NCBI RefSeq assembly: GCF_009707665.1
Contig: NZ_WLZW01000001.1
Location: forward strand, 1,116,001 to 1,180,000
Length of the DNA: 64,000 bases
DNA from: Planomicrobium sp. YIM 101495
Lineage (GTDB): Bacteria; Bacillota; Bacilli; Bacillales_A; Planococcaceae
Direction: 5' to 3'
Both the position numbers and the translations under genes were made by a program. Below the pieces are notes generated by a model, which saw nothing but the letters and a program-made list of their open reading frames with translations, had not been told where the DNA came from and searched no databases. Positions 49,219 to 58,012 of the stretch are shown piece by piece; position 1 is the first letter of the stretch; every line of letters starts with the position of its first letter.

Positions 49219-50883
49219 GTGCAGAGTCGAGAAGATCTTCCTTTACAGACAATTTTAATGCATACAATTAAAGACATGGTCTTCGTGGTCCGCTCAGATG
49301 ATGCAGACTTCCGCTATGCCTTTATCAACGAAGCGGTAGTTGCCAATACAGGACTAGACCAATCTGTTATCGGTAAAACGTTGGAAGAGACGCTACCCGA
49401 TGCCCAAGCCCGCTTCTTCAAGAGCATGTACAGCAAAACGAAACTATTGAAGCAGAAAGTCACGTATGAAGATTCCTACTTAACTACAACAGGCGAATGG
49501 CATTACGCCAAAAGCGAAATGAATCCGCTGTTCGATGATGCGGGGAACTGCAATTTCATCGTCTGCGTGACCAAAGATTTGACGACCGAAAAGCTCGCAC
49601 TGCTTGAGAAGAAAACAACCGCCAGACATCTTCAAGAAAAACAAGCACATTATCATTCCTTGTTTGAAAATAATACGGATGCCGTCTTCACGCTCGATCT
49701 CGACGGCTTAATCCAGGAAGGAAATATGACTGTCACGAATTTGAGCGGCTACCCGATCGATGCGATTATCGGCAAGCACCTGTCGTATTTCATCGATATA
49801 GACGCTGAAGAACTACTGGAATTTCTTCATCAATCCGCAAACCATATTTACACGAGCGACAAGCGCGTGATGTTCCTCCACCGCTTAGGAATGAAATTCG
49901 GCGTGTTATTGAAAGTCATCCCGATCAAGGTCGAGTCTCGCCTCGTCGGACTGTTTGCGGTATTGAAGGATATGCGCGAATTGGATAAGCTCGCAAGCTT
50001 GCTTATCGATACCGAAGAGAAGTTCCGGCTCATCGCGGAGTATCTCAACGATACGATCTTGCTCACGGATGAAACCGGAAAAGTTTCCTACGTAGCCCCG
50101 TCGGTAGAGAAGACATTCGGATATAAACCAGAGGAAATCGTTGGAAAGTCAGCCATTCCGATCATCCCTCAAGACGTTCTTCCGATCGTCTTCAATGAGT
50201 TCGAACGGGCTTCGGTGGACAGGACAACCACGACATTCCAAGTACCGCTTTATCATCAAAAAGGGCATCTCGTTTGGTCCGAAGTCAGCATTACGCCAGT
50301 ATTCGATAAGCAGAATCATACACTGATCATCGCAAGAGACTTCACATTGCAGAAAGACCGGGAAACACAGCTGCATCATTTTGCATACAACGATTATTTG
50401 ACCGGCATCCCGAACAGACGCCTATTTACGGAGCGTCTGACGCAACGGATCCTTCAGCACGACGAACGGCAATCCCCTTTTGCCATCGCGCTTTTTGATG
50501 TCGATCATTTCAAAAATATCAATGACGAGTTCGGACATGAAGTCGGGGATTATGTCATCACTGAACTTGCCGACCGGCTGCAAAGTCAGATCGGCGATGA
50601 CAATCTCGTGGCGCGCCTAGGCGGGGACGAGTTCGTCATCATGCTGGAAGCGGTCGATGATGCCGATCAAGTACTGGCGATGTATGAAAAAATAAAAGTT
50701 GCATTGAAAGAACCATGGATCTTCAACGACCAACTGCTTACAGTCTCTGTAAGTGCCGGCTTCACCTTGATCGGCGAAGGGAAAAAACCGACTGTCTCGG
50801 AAGCGCTACACGACGCAGACAGAGCGATGTACCGCGCGAAGAAAATTGGGCAGGACGGCATGACCATCAGGCACTATAAATGA
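49219..50883 (+). CDS. PAS-PAS-PAS-GGDEF diguanylate cyclase
   Basis: A 554-residue cytosolic protein with three PAS domains (about 8-130, 145-260, 268-385) and a C-terminal GGDEF domain (about 390-550). The GGDEF site is intact (LVARLGGDEFVIMLE) with the metal ligands in LFDVDHFKNINDEFGHEVGD, so it should make c-di-GMP. The inhibitory RxxD I-site upstream of GGDEF is not present (GDDN in that place). The GTG start has AGGAAG upstream. Together with the EAL protein at 7.8-9.8 kb the window encodes both synthesis and breakdown of c-di-GMP. Confidence 0.93.
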   Translation: MQSREDLPLQTILMHTIKDMVFVVRSDDADFRYAFINEAVVANTGLDQSVIGKTLEETLPDAQARFFKSMYSKTKLLKQKVTYEDSYLTTTGEWHYAKSEMNPLFDDAGNCNFIVCVTKDLTTEKLALLEKKTTARHLQEKQAHYHSLFENNTDAVFTLDLDGLIQEGNMTVTNLSGYPIDAIIGKHLSYFIDIDAEELLEFLHQSANHIYTSDKRVMFLHRLGMKFGVLLKVIPIKVESRLVGLFAVLKDMRELDKLASLLIDTEEKFRLIAEYLNDTILLTDETGKVSYVAPSVEKTFGYKPEEIVGKSAIPIIPQDVLPIVFNEFERASVDRTTTTFQVPLYHQKGHLVWSEVSITPVFDKQNHTLIIARDFTLQKDRETQLHHFAYNDYLTGIPNRRLFTERLTQRILQHDERQSPFAIALFDVDHFKNINDEFGHEVGDYVITELADRLQSQIGDDNLVARLGGDEFVIMLEAVDDADQVLAMYEKIKVALKEPWIFNDQLLTVSVSAGFTLIGEGKKPTVSEALHDADRAMYRAKKIGQDGMTIRHYK

Positions 50884-50924
50884 AAAAAGTGGCGGAAATC
50901 ACTATTGATTTCCGCCACTTTTTT
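50883..50924. terminator. Strong bidirectional terminator
   Basis: An 18-bp perfect stem (AAAAAAGTGGCGGAAATC and its complement) around a 6-nt loop, with T-tracts on both strands, between the convergent cyclase and dioxygenase genes. Confidence 0.95.
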
Positions 50925-50931
50925 ATTGTTT

Positions 50932-51915
50932 TTACAAATACTCTTTCTCGATCGTTTTCGTGCTGCGTACAGTATCAATCGGTCGTACCATGCTTTCGAT
51001 CGATTCGCGTTTCGGCTCCAAGAATGGCGGCAGCGATAGTTTTTCACCAACCGTCTCATATGGCTCGTCACCCATGAAACCAGGACCATCAGTCGCCCAC
51101 TCGAAGAGGATCCCTGGTGCAACGCGTGCGTACAATGACTCGAAGAAGAAACGGTCGACGTAACCGGACGTACCGAATCCGAAGCTTTGCATCCGGTCGA
51201 TCCACTCATGCAAGACTTCCGTATCAGCTACGCGGAATGCTGCGTGGTGAACGGTACCGAACCCTTGTCGTCCATCCGGCATCAACGTATTGTGCTCGAC
51301 AATTACTGACGCACCGTTCCCGCCTTCCCCCACTTCGAATAAGTGCAGTGAGCCTTCCTTCGCAACTTCACGCATGATCATTACTTTTTCTAGCATTTCT
51401 TTAAAGTAGTCGAATTCTTTGATGCGGATGTGGATCGGCCCGAGTCCTGTGATTGCGAACTCCAATGGTACTGGACCGTTTTGCCAAGGCCTACCGGATG
51501 CAACGCCTTCGTTTCCTTCATCTGAAATCAGCATGTACTGCTGATCATCGAAATCAGTGAATGAAATCGTATTTTTTCCGAACAATGACTTGATGCCCGA
51601 ATGCTTCACATCGTATTTATCGAAACGTTTCACCCAATAGTCTAGTGCAGCATTGTCCGGTACGCGGAATGCTGTTTTGTAGATTTCATTTGTCCCGTGT
51701 GTTCCTTTAGGGATGTTCGGGAAGTCGAAAAACGTCATGTCTGTTCCTGCAGACCCTTTGTCGTCTGCGAAAAACAGGTGATAAGTTTGAATATCATCTT
51801 GGTTGACCGTTTTCTTGACGAGTCGCATCCCGAGGACATATGTGAAAAACTCATAGTTTTTTTCTGCACTGCTTGTGATTGCCGTTACGTGATGAATCCC
51901 TTTTAGTTCATTCAT
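50932..51915 (-). CDS. VOC-family ring-cleaving dioxygenase (MhqO/MhqA-like)
   Basis: A 327-residue two-module vicinal-oxygen-chelate protein. Metal-ligand contexts are GIHHVTAI near the start (His), GTVHHAAFRV in the middle (His pair), and GILFEWATDGPG (Glu). The paired glyoxalase/dioxygenase arrangement matches the ring-cleaving dioxygenases MhqA, MhqE and MhqO that Bacillus uses to detoxify hydroquinones and quinones. The start at 51915 has GGAGG 8 nt upstream and overlaps the 3' end of the mhqR-like gene, so the two are translationally coupled. Confidence 0.9.
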   Translation of the reverse strand: MNELKGIHHVTAITSSAEKNYEFFTYVLGMRLVKKTVNQDDIQTYHLFFADDKGSAGTDMTFFDFPNIPKGTHGTNEIYKTAFRVPDNAALDYWVKRFDKYDVKHSGIKSLFGKNTISFTDFDDQQYMLISDEGNEGVASGRPWQNGPVPLEFAITGLGPIHIRIKEFDYFKEMLEKVMIMREVAKEGSLHLFEVGEGGNGASVIVEHNTLMPDGRQGFGTVHHAAFRVADTEVLHEWIDRMQSFGFGTSGYVDRFFFESLYARVAPGILFEWATDGPGFMGDEPYETVGEKLSLPPFLEPKRESIESMVRPIDTVRSTKTIEKEYL

Positions 51916-52408
51916 GATCGATTCCTCCATTTTTCTCTTTTGGTTTCGGACAGTTCTTTGAAAGGTCCTTCGCCCGGTACCCGATTTTTTTCATCAGCTC
52001 TTGCACTGTTAGTTGTTCTTCCTCCGACAACTCCTCAAAAACTTCCTGGATTAACGCTTCATGCGGCGGAAAAATCCGCTCCATCAATTCCTGCCCTGTT
52101 TCGGTCAATGCGGCGTAAATGACGCGGCGATCTTCCGGTGAAGCGGTCCGCTTCAAATACTTTTTATCTTCTAACTTGTCTACCACATAAGTCGTGCTGC
52201 CACTTGAAATGAGCGTCTTTTTCCCAATCGTCTGGATCGGCTGTTCCCCGCGGTGATAAAGAAGCTCCAATACCGAGAATTCAGTAGGATTCAGCCCATA
52301 ACACGCGACATCTCGACGAATGATATCTTGAATGGCTTGGGAAGCACGTAAGATGATGGTCCATGTCTTCAATTCCCTGCTAAGCTCTTCCACTCGGTTC
52401 TCCTCCAA
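51908..52408 (-). CDS. mhqR: MarR-family quinone-responsive repressor (MhqR-like)
   Basis: A 166-residue MarR regulator. The region DVACYGLNPTEFSVLELLYHRGEQPIQTIG then SSGSTTYVVDKLEDKKYLKRTASPEDRRVIYAALTETG closely follows what I recall of Bacillus subtilis MhqR. The C-terminus carries one Cys (KNCPKPK). MhqR represses dioxygenase, nitroreductase and azoreductase genes until hydroquinones inactivate it. The gene is directly upstream of a dioxygenase and its promoter is flanked by two palindromes resembling the published MhqR operator. GGAGG precedes the start. Confidence 0.85.
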   Translation of the reverse strand: MEENRVEELSRELKTWTIILRASQAIQDIIRRDVACYGLNPTEFSVLELLYHRGEQPIQTIGKKTLISSGSTTYVVDKLEDKKYLKRTASPEDRRVIYAALTETGQELMERIFPPHEALIQEVFEELSEEEQLTVQELMKKIGYRAKDLSKNCPKPKEKNGGIDHE

Positions 52409-52429
52409 ACTTTTACTTCAAAACTATTA

Positions 52430-52445
52430 ATCTTTAATTCAAGAT
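52430..52445 (-). promoter_or_regulatory. Operator candidate 1 (MhqR-like palindrome)
   Basis: The inverted repeat ATCTTTAATTCAAGAT, 14 of 16 positions symmetric, lies just downstream of the -10 of the mhqR promoter, where a bound repressor would block initiation. It resembles the ATCT-cga-tcg-AGAT pattern I recall for MhqR sites. Confidence 0.5.
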
Positions 52446-52446
52446 A

Positions 52447-52475
52447 ATAATAACACAGATAAATATTCGCGTCAA
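52447..52475 (-). promoter_or_regulatory. Sigma-A promoter of the mhqR-dioxygenase operon
   Basis: On the minus strand TTGACG (52475-52470), 17-nt spacer, TATTAT (52452-52447), about 40 bp upstream of the mhqR start. Five of six -35 and five of six -10 positions match consensus. Confidence 0.75.
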
Positions 52476-52481
52476 AAGATA

Positions 52482-52499
52482 AACTTTGAATTCGAGATA
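52482..52499 (-). promoter_or_regulatory. Operator candidate 2 (MhqR-like half-conserved palindrome)
   Basis: The half TTCGAGATA (52491-52499) is a full match to the recalled MhqR half-site; the other half (52482-52490) matches five of nine positions. It lies just upstream of the -35. Confidence 0.45.
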
Positions 52500-52509
52500 T
52501 AATAGATAA

Positions 52510-52540
52510 AAGAAAACCGCCCATAATGGACGGTCTTTTT
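52510..52540. terminator. Small bidirectional terminator
   Basis: ACCGCCC pairs with GGACGGT (one mismatch) around a short AT loop. T-runs follow on both strands (TTTTCTTTT on the minus). It ends the 105-residue gene. Confidence 0.7.
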
Positions 52541-52550
52541 AGAAATCGTT

Positions 52551-52868
52551 TTAAGCAAGAGAATCAGAAAATGGTTTCGTGACATCCATCGCATAGATGG
52601 CGATGCGGTTCATGAGTAAATCTCCTAGCGCATAGATTGGACGCTCTGCTTGTTGCACTTGTGCGATACGATCATTCATTGCTGCCAGAACGGAATCCGC
52701 TGAGAATTCCCCGCCTGCTGCTTGCGTTTTAAACGTTTCTTTAAAGAATAGGTTGGTGACTTCAAGTGCCTTCACCTTGTCCCCGTCCTTTTGCACCGCA
52801 AGCACTTCATAATAATTGCCGTACTCGTCGTGCAGGATATCCTGTTCTTTGATCTGTTGCATACTCAA
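52551..52868 (-). CDS. Small conserved-looking protein of unknown function
   Basis: A protein of about 105 residues with no recognised family. The N-terminal half looks like a small beta-barrel (IKEQDILHDEYGNYYEVLAVQKDGDKVKALEVTN), the C-terminal half is helical (LAAMNDRIAQVQQAERPIYALGDLLMNRIA). It is rich in charged residues and has no membrane segment, so it should be cytosolic. A TTG at 52868 has GAGAGG 7 nt upstream and is the chosen start; the ATG at 52862 is the alternative. It is monocistronic and has its own terminator. Confidence 0.65.
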   Translation of the reverse strand: MSMQQIKEQDILHDEYGNYYEVLAVQKDGDKVKALEVTNLFFKETFKTQAAGGEFSADSVLAAMNDRIAQVQQAERPIYALGDLLMNRIAIYAMDVTKPFSDSLA

Positions 52869-52934
52869 AATCAATCCTCTCCTCTCTCTTAATCCTTTCT
52901 GCAAATATCAGAAAGTTCCTGCTAAACAATTGTG

Positions 52935-52964
52935 TTGAACCCTTCCACATGGCGGTGCTATAAT
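52935..52964 (+). promoter_or_regulatory. Strong sigma-A promoter of the amino acid ABC operon
   Basis: TTGAAC (52935-52940), an 18-nt spacer, then a perfect TATAAT (52959-52964). It lies about 220 bp upstream of the first gene, leaving a 5' leader of roughly 210 nt. Confidence 0.8.
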
Positions 52965-53150
52965 GGTGCAGCTTGCTTCATTTCATTCAAACGGGAGCGC
53001 TTTACGTTAAAACCGAGTAAACAACCCTGATTTGTTTTGTTTGTTTCAATTTTCATGAATAGGGTATTTTATATCGATTGCATAACGGGCTTTCCGGCAG
53101 CACATGAACACGGAAGTAAAGACAAAAATATATAGACAGAAGGGAAGTGT

Positions 53151-53176
53151 GAGTCGGCATCATTCCATGCCGATTC
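53151..53176 (+). promoter_or_regulatory. Leader hairpin between ribosome site and start codon
   Basis: GAGTCGGCAT pairs with ATGCCGATTC (10 bp, one G-U) around CATTCC. The AGAAGGGAAG ribosome site ends just 5' of the stem and the ATG of the binding protein gene is 7 nt 3' of it. No other ribosome site is present near the ATG. Confidence 0.6.
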
Positions 53177-53183
53177 GAAAAAC

Positions 53184-54005
53184 ATGAAAAAACTACATTT
53201 ATTCCTATTATTGATGATCGGGGCGCTCATTTTGGCAGCGTGTACCGGCTCACCCGAAGAAGATCCGACAACGGACGACGCAGTGGAAGATAGCGGTGAA
53301 CAAGATCTTCTTGCAAAAGTAAAAGATGAAGGAACATTGGTTGTCGGAACTGAAGGAACTTACCCTCCATTCACGTTCCATGATGAAACTGGCACATTAA
53401 CTGGCTTTGACGTAGAAATCGCGCGCGAAGTCGGCGAACGTCTCGGCGTTGAAGTCGAATTCCTTGAAACACAGTGGGATGCCATTTTCGCAGGTCTTGA
53501 TGCCAGCCGTTTCGATATGGTCGCAAACCAAGTCGGGATCAACCCTGAACGTGAAGAAAGCTACGACTTCTCGGATCCGTACATTACTTCTACAGCAGTT
53601 CTTGTCGTAGGTGCTGACGAGACGGAAATCGCTTCATTCGACGATCTTGAAGGAAAGCTTTCCGCACAATCTTTGACAAGTAACTACGGCGAGATTGCGC
53701 GTTCATACGGCGCTGAGCTTGAAGGCGTCGAAGGCTTCAACCAAGCAATCGAGCTTTTGAACTCTGGCCGCGTCGATGCGACGATCAACGATAACTTGAC
53801 GGTTCTCGACTTCTTGAAGCAACGCCCTGACGCAAACATCGAAATCGTCGATGAGTCTTCAGACGCAGCGCAAAGTGCGCTCTTGTTCCGTAAAGGCAGC
53901 GGCGCAATCGTCGAAGAAGCAAACAAAGCACTTGCCGACATGATTGAAGACGGCACGTACGATGAAATTTCCGAAAGATGGTTCGGAGAAAATGTACTTG
54001 AATAG
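53184..54005 (+). CDS. Polar amino acid ABC transporter substrate-binding lipoprotein
   Basis: A 273-residue lipoprotein: signal peptide with lipobox LAAC (Cys20), an acidic linker, then a family 3 solute-binding domain (about 45-270). Typical segments are [68 protein letters not shown] and DLEGKLSAQ. The overall pattern is closest to cystine/polar amino acid binding proteins (TcyA-like), but the ligand cannot be decided. The ATG lacks a nearby ribosome site; a hairpin lies between it and the upstream AGAAGGGAAG. The permease gene overlaps its end by 14 bp. Confidence 0.92.
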   Translation: MKKLHLFLLLMIGALILAACTGSPEEDPTTDDAVEDSGEQDLLAKVKDEGTLVVGTEGTYPPFTFHDETGTLTGFDVEIAREVGERLGVEVEFLETQWDAIFAGLDASRFDMVANQVGINPEREESYDFSDPYITSTAVLVVGADETEIASFDDLEGKLSAQSLTSNYGEIARSYGAELEGVEGFNQAIELLNSGRVDATINDNLTVLDFLKQRPDANIEIVDESSDAAQSALLFRKGSGAIVEEANKALADMIEDGTYDEISERWFGENVLE

Positions 54006-54693
54006 TATTTTCACCGATCCGGTCCAACAGGAGCGCCTCTGGAATATTTCACAGACTTCCTGGATGCCTTTATTGGAAGGTTTGATCCAATTCACGATCC
54101 CGTTATCGATCATTTCGTTCATCATCGGACTCGTGCTTGCCGTCTTGACGGCACTTGCACGCATCTCGACGATCAAGCCGCTGCAGATCATCGCACGGGT
54201 TTATGTTTCGATCATTCGCGGTACGCCGCTGCTCGTCCAGCTGTTCATCCTGTTCTACGGACTTCCGGCATTAGATATCGTCATTGATCCATTCCCAGCT
54301 GCTATCGTTGGATTTTCATTGAACGTCGGAGCTTACGCATCCGAAGTCATCCGTGCATCGATCCTGTCGATTCCGAAAGGCCAGTGGGAAGCTGCAGATA
54401 CAATCGGAATGACGTATGCGCAGTCGTTGCGGCGCGTCATTTTGCCGCAGGCTGCCCGCGTATCGGTCCCACCCCTTTCGAACACGTTCATCAGCTTGGT
54501 GAAGGATACGTCCCTCGCCTCCATGATTCTCGTGACGGAAATGTTCCGGATCGCTCAGCAGATCGCCGCGACGAACTATGAATTCCTGCTGCTGTATACG
54601 CAAGCTGCACTAATTTATTGGGTCGTCTGCTTCCTGCTATCGATCGGACAAGGACGGCTTGAACACCGCTTCGACCGCTATGTCTCACGATGA
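53992..54693 (+). CDS. Polar amino acid ABC transporter permease
   Basis: A 233-residue inner-membrane permease (HisM/TcyB type) with about five helices. The EAA loop is [25 protein letters not shown], which docks the ATPase. The N-terminal conserved [21 protein letters not shown] and [17 protein letters not shown] are family-wide. The start at 53992 has CGGAG close upstream and overlaps the binding protein gene; an ATG 48 bases earlier in the same frame lies within that gene. A single permease gene implies a homodimer. Confidence 0.92.
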   Translation: MYLNSIFTDPVQQERLWNISQTSWMPLLEGLIQFTIPLSIISFIIGLVLAVLTALARISTIKPLQIIARVYVSIIRGTPLLVQLFILFYGLPALDIVIDPFPAAIVGFSLNVGAYASEVIRASILSIPKGQWEAADTIGMTYAQSLRRVILPQAARVSVPPLSNTFISLVKDTSLASMILVTEMFRIAQQIAATNYEFLLLYTQAALIYWVVCFLLSIGQGRLEHRFDRYVSR

Positions 54694-54728
54694 TTCGGAC
54701 TATCGACCAATTGGAGGAATACGAAACG

Positions 54729-55478
54729 ATGATTTCAATCAAAAATTTGCATAAACGCTTTGGTGACTTGGAAGTGCTGAAAGGCATCGATCTTGATGTG
54801 CAAAAAGGACAGGCGATTGTCGTGATCGGTCCATCCGGTTCCGGTAAGACGACGTTCCTGCGGTGCATCAACATTCTCGAAACACCTTCAGCAGGTACGG
54901 TGACGATCGACGGCCAAACAGCAGACTTCTCGAAGCCGATGCCAAAAAAACAAATCACATCATTCCGGAAGCAATCCGCGATGGTGTTCCAGCATTACAA
55001 TCTGTTCCCTCACATGACAGCACTCGAAAACGTCATGGAAGGACCTATCACTGTCCAAGGACGAAAAAAGGATGTCGCGAAAAAGCAGGCGCTTGAGCTC
55101 TTGGCAAAAGTTGGCCTCGCAGAAAAAGCGGACGAATATCCTTTCCAGCTGTCAGGCGGTCAGCAGCAGCGTGTCGGCATTGCCCGTGCACTTGCACTTG
55201 AACCGAAAGTGATGCTGTTCGATGAGCCGACTTCGGCACTCGACCCAGAATTGGTCGGAGAAGTACTGCAAGTCATGAAAGATTTGGCTGCAGAAGGTAT
55301 GACAATGGTCGTCGTGACGCATGAAATGCGCTTTGCAAAAGGTGTCGCAGACGAAGTATTGTTCATGGACGGCGGCGTCATCGTCGAACGCGGTACACCG
55401 GAAGAAGTGTTCAACTCACCAAAAGAAGCACGTACGCAGCGTTTCTTGAACTTGATTTCGGAAAAAGAAGAAATTTAA
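54729..55478 (+). CDS. Polar amino acid ABC transporter ATP-binding protein
   Basis: A 249-residue ATPase of the GlnQ/TcyC class. Walker A is [18 protein letters not shown], the Q-loop is [18 protein letters not shown], the signature is [16 protein letters not shown], Walker B is [16 protein letters not shown], and the switch His is in [10 protein letters not shown]. The start at 54729 (begins [12 protein letters not shown]) is chosen because GGAGG lies about 11 nt upstream and it matches the family N-terminus. It completes the three-gene operon, which ends at a strong terminator. Confidence 0.93.
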   Translation: MISIKNLHKRFGDLEVLKGIDLDVQKGQAIVVIGPSGSGKTTFLRCINILETPSAGTVTIDGQTADFSKPMPKKQITSFRKQSAMVFQHYNLFPHMTALENVMEGPITVQGRKKDVAKKQALELLAKVGLAEKADEYPFQLSGGQQQRVGIARALALEPKVMLFDEPTSALDPELVGEVLQVMKDLAAEGMTMVVVTHEMRFAKGVADEVLFMDGGVIVERGTPEEVFNSPKEARTQRFLNLISEKEEI

Positions 55479-55483
55479 ATAGA

Positions 55484-55532
55484 AACAGGCCATCTACCCG
55501 CATATTCATGCGAATGGATGGCCTGTTTTTTT
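55484..55532 (+). terminator. Terminator of the ABC transporter operon
   Basis: AAACAGGCCATC pairs with GATGGCCTGTTT, with an inner CGCAT/ATGCG pairing in the loop, followed by TTTTT. Confidence 0.93.
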
Positions 55533-55551
55533 ATGCGTTCATCGCGAGTGG

Positions 55552-57396
55552 CTATTGGGCTGCCGACTCAGTTTCTTTCACGAAGTATTGATCGTACCAA
55601 AGAAGGAACATATACATCGTCCAAATTTTCCGGGCGTTGTTCACTTTCCCGCTCCGGTGCTCTTCTAGAAGACGACACATTTCTTCTGTCTCAAAAAACT
55701 GTGCAGCCATGTCACTTTTGAACATCGCCAAGATTTCATTGAAGTATCCATCTTCTCTTATCCAGTTGCGGATCGGGACCGGGAAACCGATTTTCTTCCG
55801 GTTCGCGGAAACTTCCGGCAATGCTTTTCGTGAAGCAAGGCGGAACGCATATTTCGTCGCTTTCGGATTGACCCGGTAGCGGACAGGTACTTTCGCTGCG
55901 ACTTCCATGACTTTTTTATCGAGGAACGGCACGCGCAGTTCGATGGAATGGCTCATGCTCATCTTGTCAGCCTTCAATAAAATATCGTCCGTGAGCCAAA
56001 GCTGCAAGTCGAGCAATTGCATCCGGTTGAGTGGATCTTGCCCTTTCGTCTTCTTATAAAATGGCGCCACGACTGTCGCAATACCTGGGCCGCCTCTGTA
56101 AGGCTTCCGCACAAGTGCACGCGCGTCTCGCTCTTCGAAAATTTTTGCCTGTCCGATAAACCATTCATCGACCGGCAAGCCACCTTTGATCATCAGTTGG
56201 CGCCCGCGCATATCTGGAAGCTTGAGTGCTGCACGGCCAAGTGGTTTCCGAATGAACGATGGTAGCTTGCGGTATTTCTGAAGTGCCGGTGACGCTGTGT
56301 ATTCATCGTAGCCGCCGAACAGCTCGTCCGCCCCTTCTCCTGACAGGACGACTGTCACTTGTTCACTCGCCAGTCTCGATAGGAAATAGAGCGGAACGAT
56401 CGACGGATTCGAATGCGGCTCATCCATCATGTATTGGATTTTCCCAAGCTCACGGAAGCATTCCACGGAGTCGAGCACTTCGCTGACATTCTCAATTCCA
56501 AGCTCGTTCGAAAGAATCTGGGCATGATCGATTTCCGAGAAATTCGCGTCTGAGAAGCCGACTGTAAATGTTTGGTGCGGCTTCAGGACCGAGGCGACAT
56601 AGCTTGAATCGACGCCGCTCGAGAGAAATGAGCCGACCTTCACATCACTGATTCGGTGCGCATGGATCGACTCCTTCACCACTTCATCGATTTCCTCAAC
56701 GAGCTGGGTAAGCGGTGCATCCGTTTCATTGAATTCTGGTGTCCAATAGCGAGTAGTTGTCAGCCGACCCTTGTCATATTCCATATAATGCGCTGCCGGC
56801 AATTTGAAGACACCTTTGAAGAACGTTTCATTCGAAACCGGATATTGGAACGTCAAATACGGCAATAAAGCATGTTCATTCAATTCCTTCTTGAAAGCCG
56901 GATGCGGGAGGAAGCTCTTGATTTCCGAACCGAACAACAAAGTCCCATCCATTCCTGCATAATAAAATGGCTTGATGCCGAATGGATCCCGCGCTGCAAA
57001 CATCTTACGCGCCGTCCGGTCATAGATGACGAATGCGAACATGCCGCGGAGGCGATGGACGATGTCTTTGCCATATTCTTCAAATCCGTGAAGGATCACT
57101 TCACTGTCCGTTGCAGTTTTGAAGAGATGCCCTTTTTCAACTAGTTCTTCTCGCAACTCTTGAAAGTTATAGATTTCCCCGTTAAAAATCAGTACGAGCC
57201 CTTCGTCTTCATTGAACATTGGCTGAGTTCCTGCCTCGAGGTCGATAATGCTCAAACGCCGAAAGCCAAGCGCTGCACCGTGTTCAACGAATTGCCCCTC
57301 GGAATCCGGTCCGCGGTGGACGATCCGGTCCATCATCTCTTCAAGTACTTGCGCTGCATTTTCTGTTTCCCCGATAAATCCTGTAAATCCACACAT
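55552..57396 (-). CDS. asnB: Asparagine synthetase (glutamine-hydrolysing)
   Basis: A 614-residue class B asparagine synthetase. The N-terminal glutaminase starts MCGFTGFIG with nucleophile Cys2 and has VHRGPDSEG and FNGEIYNF; the C-terminal synthetase has the ATP pyrophosphatase loop SFLSSGVDSSYVASVL, VVLSGEGADELFGGYDEY, and DDILLKADKMSMSHSIELRVPFLD. It makes asparagine from aspartate, glutamine and ATP. The length is that of AsnO rather than AsnB of Bacillus subtilis, a paralogue tied to sporulation, so the exact orthologue is uncertain. It is monocistronic. No T-box leader was found in the 240 bp upstream. Confidence 0.93.
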   Translation of the reverse strand: MCGFTGFIGETENAAQVLEEMMDRIVHRGPDSEGQFVEHGAALGFRRLSIIDLEAGTQPMFNEDEGLVLIFNGEIYNFQELREELVEKGHLFKTATDSEVILHGFEEYGKDIVHRLRGMFAFVIYDRTARKMFAARDPFGIKPFYYAGMDGTLLFGSEIKSFLPHPAFKKELNEHALLPYLTFQYPVSNETFFKGVFKLPAAHYMEYDKGRLTTTRYWTPEFNETDAPLTQLVEEIDEVVKESIHAHRISDVKVGSFLSSGVDSSYVASVLKPHQTFTVGFSDANFSEIDHAQILSNELGIENVSEVLDSVECFRELGKIQYMMDEPHSNPSIVPLYFLSRLASEQVTVVLSGEGADELFGGYDEYTASPALQKYRKLPSFIRKPLGRAALKLPDMRGRQLMIKGGLPVDEWFIGQAKIFEERDARALVRKPYRGGPGIATVVAPFYKKTKGQDPLNRMQLLDLQLWLTDDILLKADKMSMSHSIELRVPFLDKKVMEVAAKVPVRYRVNPKATKYAFRLASRKALPEVSANRKKIGFPVPIRNWIREDGYFNEILAMFKSDMAAQFFETEEMCRLLEEHRSGKVNNARKIWTMYMFLLWYDQYFVKETESAAQ

Positions 57397-57638
57397 TCAT
57401 TTATTCCCCCATGTTTTGATGAACTTCTTCTCTTTTCAAGTTCCAGCAGCCTTATTGTTTTTACTTCATGAAGGAATTACTTTGGGACTTTAGACATGAG
57501 CCTTTGTCTTCGACATTTCCTTGTACCAATTAGACGTACGTTTCTCCAAAAAGTGCCCGGTTTGAAAAAAAAATTTAAAAAAGAATTCTCTCCTACAACG
57601 CAAAAGAAAGTCCTATGTGTTGTTATGAATGCGTGTAA

Positions 57639-58012
57639 TTACTTGATCGCATGCGGTGAAGTTTCATTGAGGAACGACTCTAACAGTGGATCTGCTGCAG
57701 CCATTGCGAGCAATTGCTCTCCTTCATCGAATGCTTCAAGTTGCGACAGCATGTCCCGCGCAGCAAGGTGATTGCCGAAAACCATCTCTGCACGCGCCAT
57801 TTCGTAATAGGCTGGTGCATAGCCCGGTTCTTCCTGCAGAAGGACCGCCAGCGATTCACGGGCAGCTAAGCCTTCGCCAATACCGGTATGCATCATGCCG
57901 ATCGATAGCCGAACGAGCGGCATGTCTGCAATTTCCTGTGGTAAGGAAGCAGCCGTCTTACGCGCTTGATCCGGTAGATGCTCCACCATTTGGAGAAGAC
58001 GTACATAGGCCG
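57639..58012 (-). pseudogene. C-terminal part of the TPR/C39 protein, out of frame after a frameshift
   Basis: The last 124 codons continue the neighbouring giant gene in another frame. The minus-strand reading gives AYVRLLQMVEHLPDQARKTA, LPQEIADMPLVRLSIGMMHTG, and YAPAYYEMARAEMVFGNHLAARDMLSQLEAF, i.e. further TPR-like helices ending at a TAA. Removing one G from GACGGCC at 58008-58012 joins the two frames as ...LSEDAYVRLLQM. It has no ribosome site of its own and is not an independent gene. The break is either real or a sequencing error. Confidence 0.75.

Noticed and set aside
52965-53150. Possible riboswitch (S-box or T-box) in the long leader of the amino acid ABC operon.
   Set aside because: I could not find conserved box sequences of either class, nor a terminator/antiterminator pair; only the start-proximal hairpin is convincing.
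57397-57638. Possible T-box or other leader upstream of asnB.
   Set aside because: No T-box sequence, specifier stem or terminator was seen; the A/T-rich block near 57560 is only a possible promoter.
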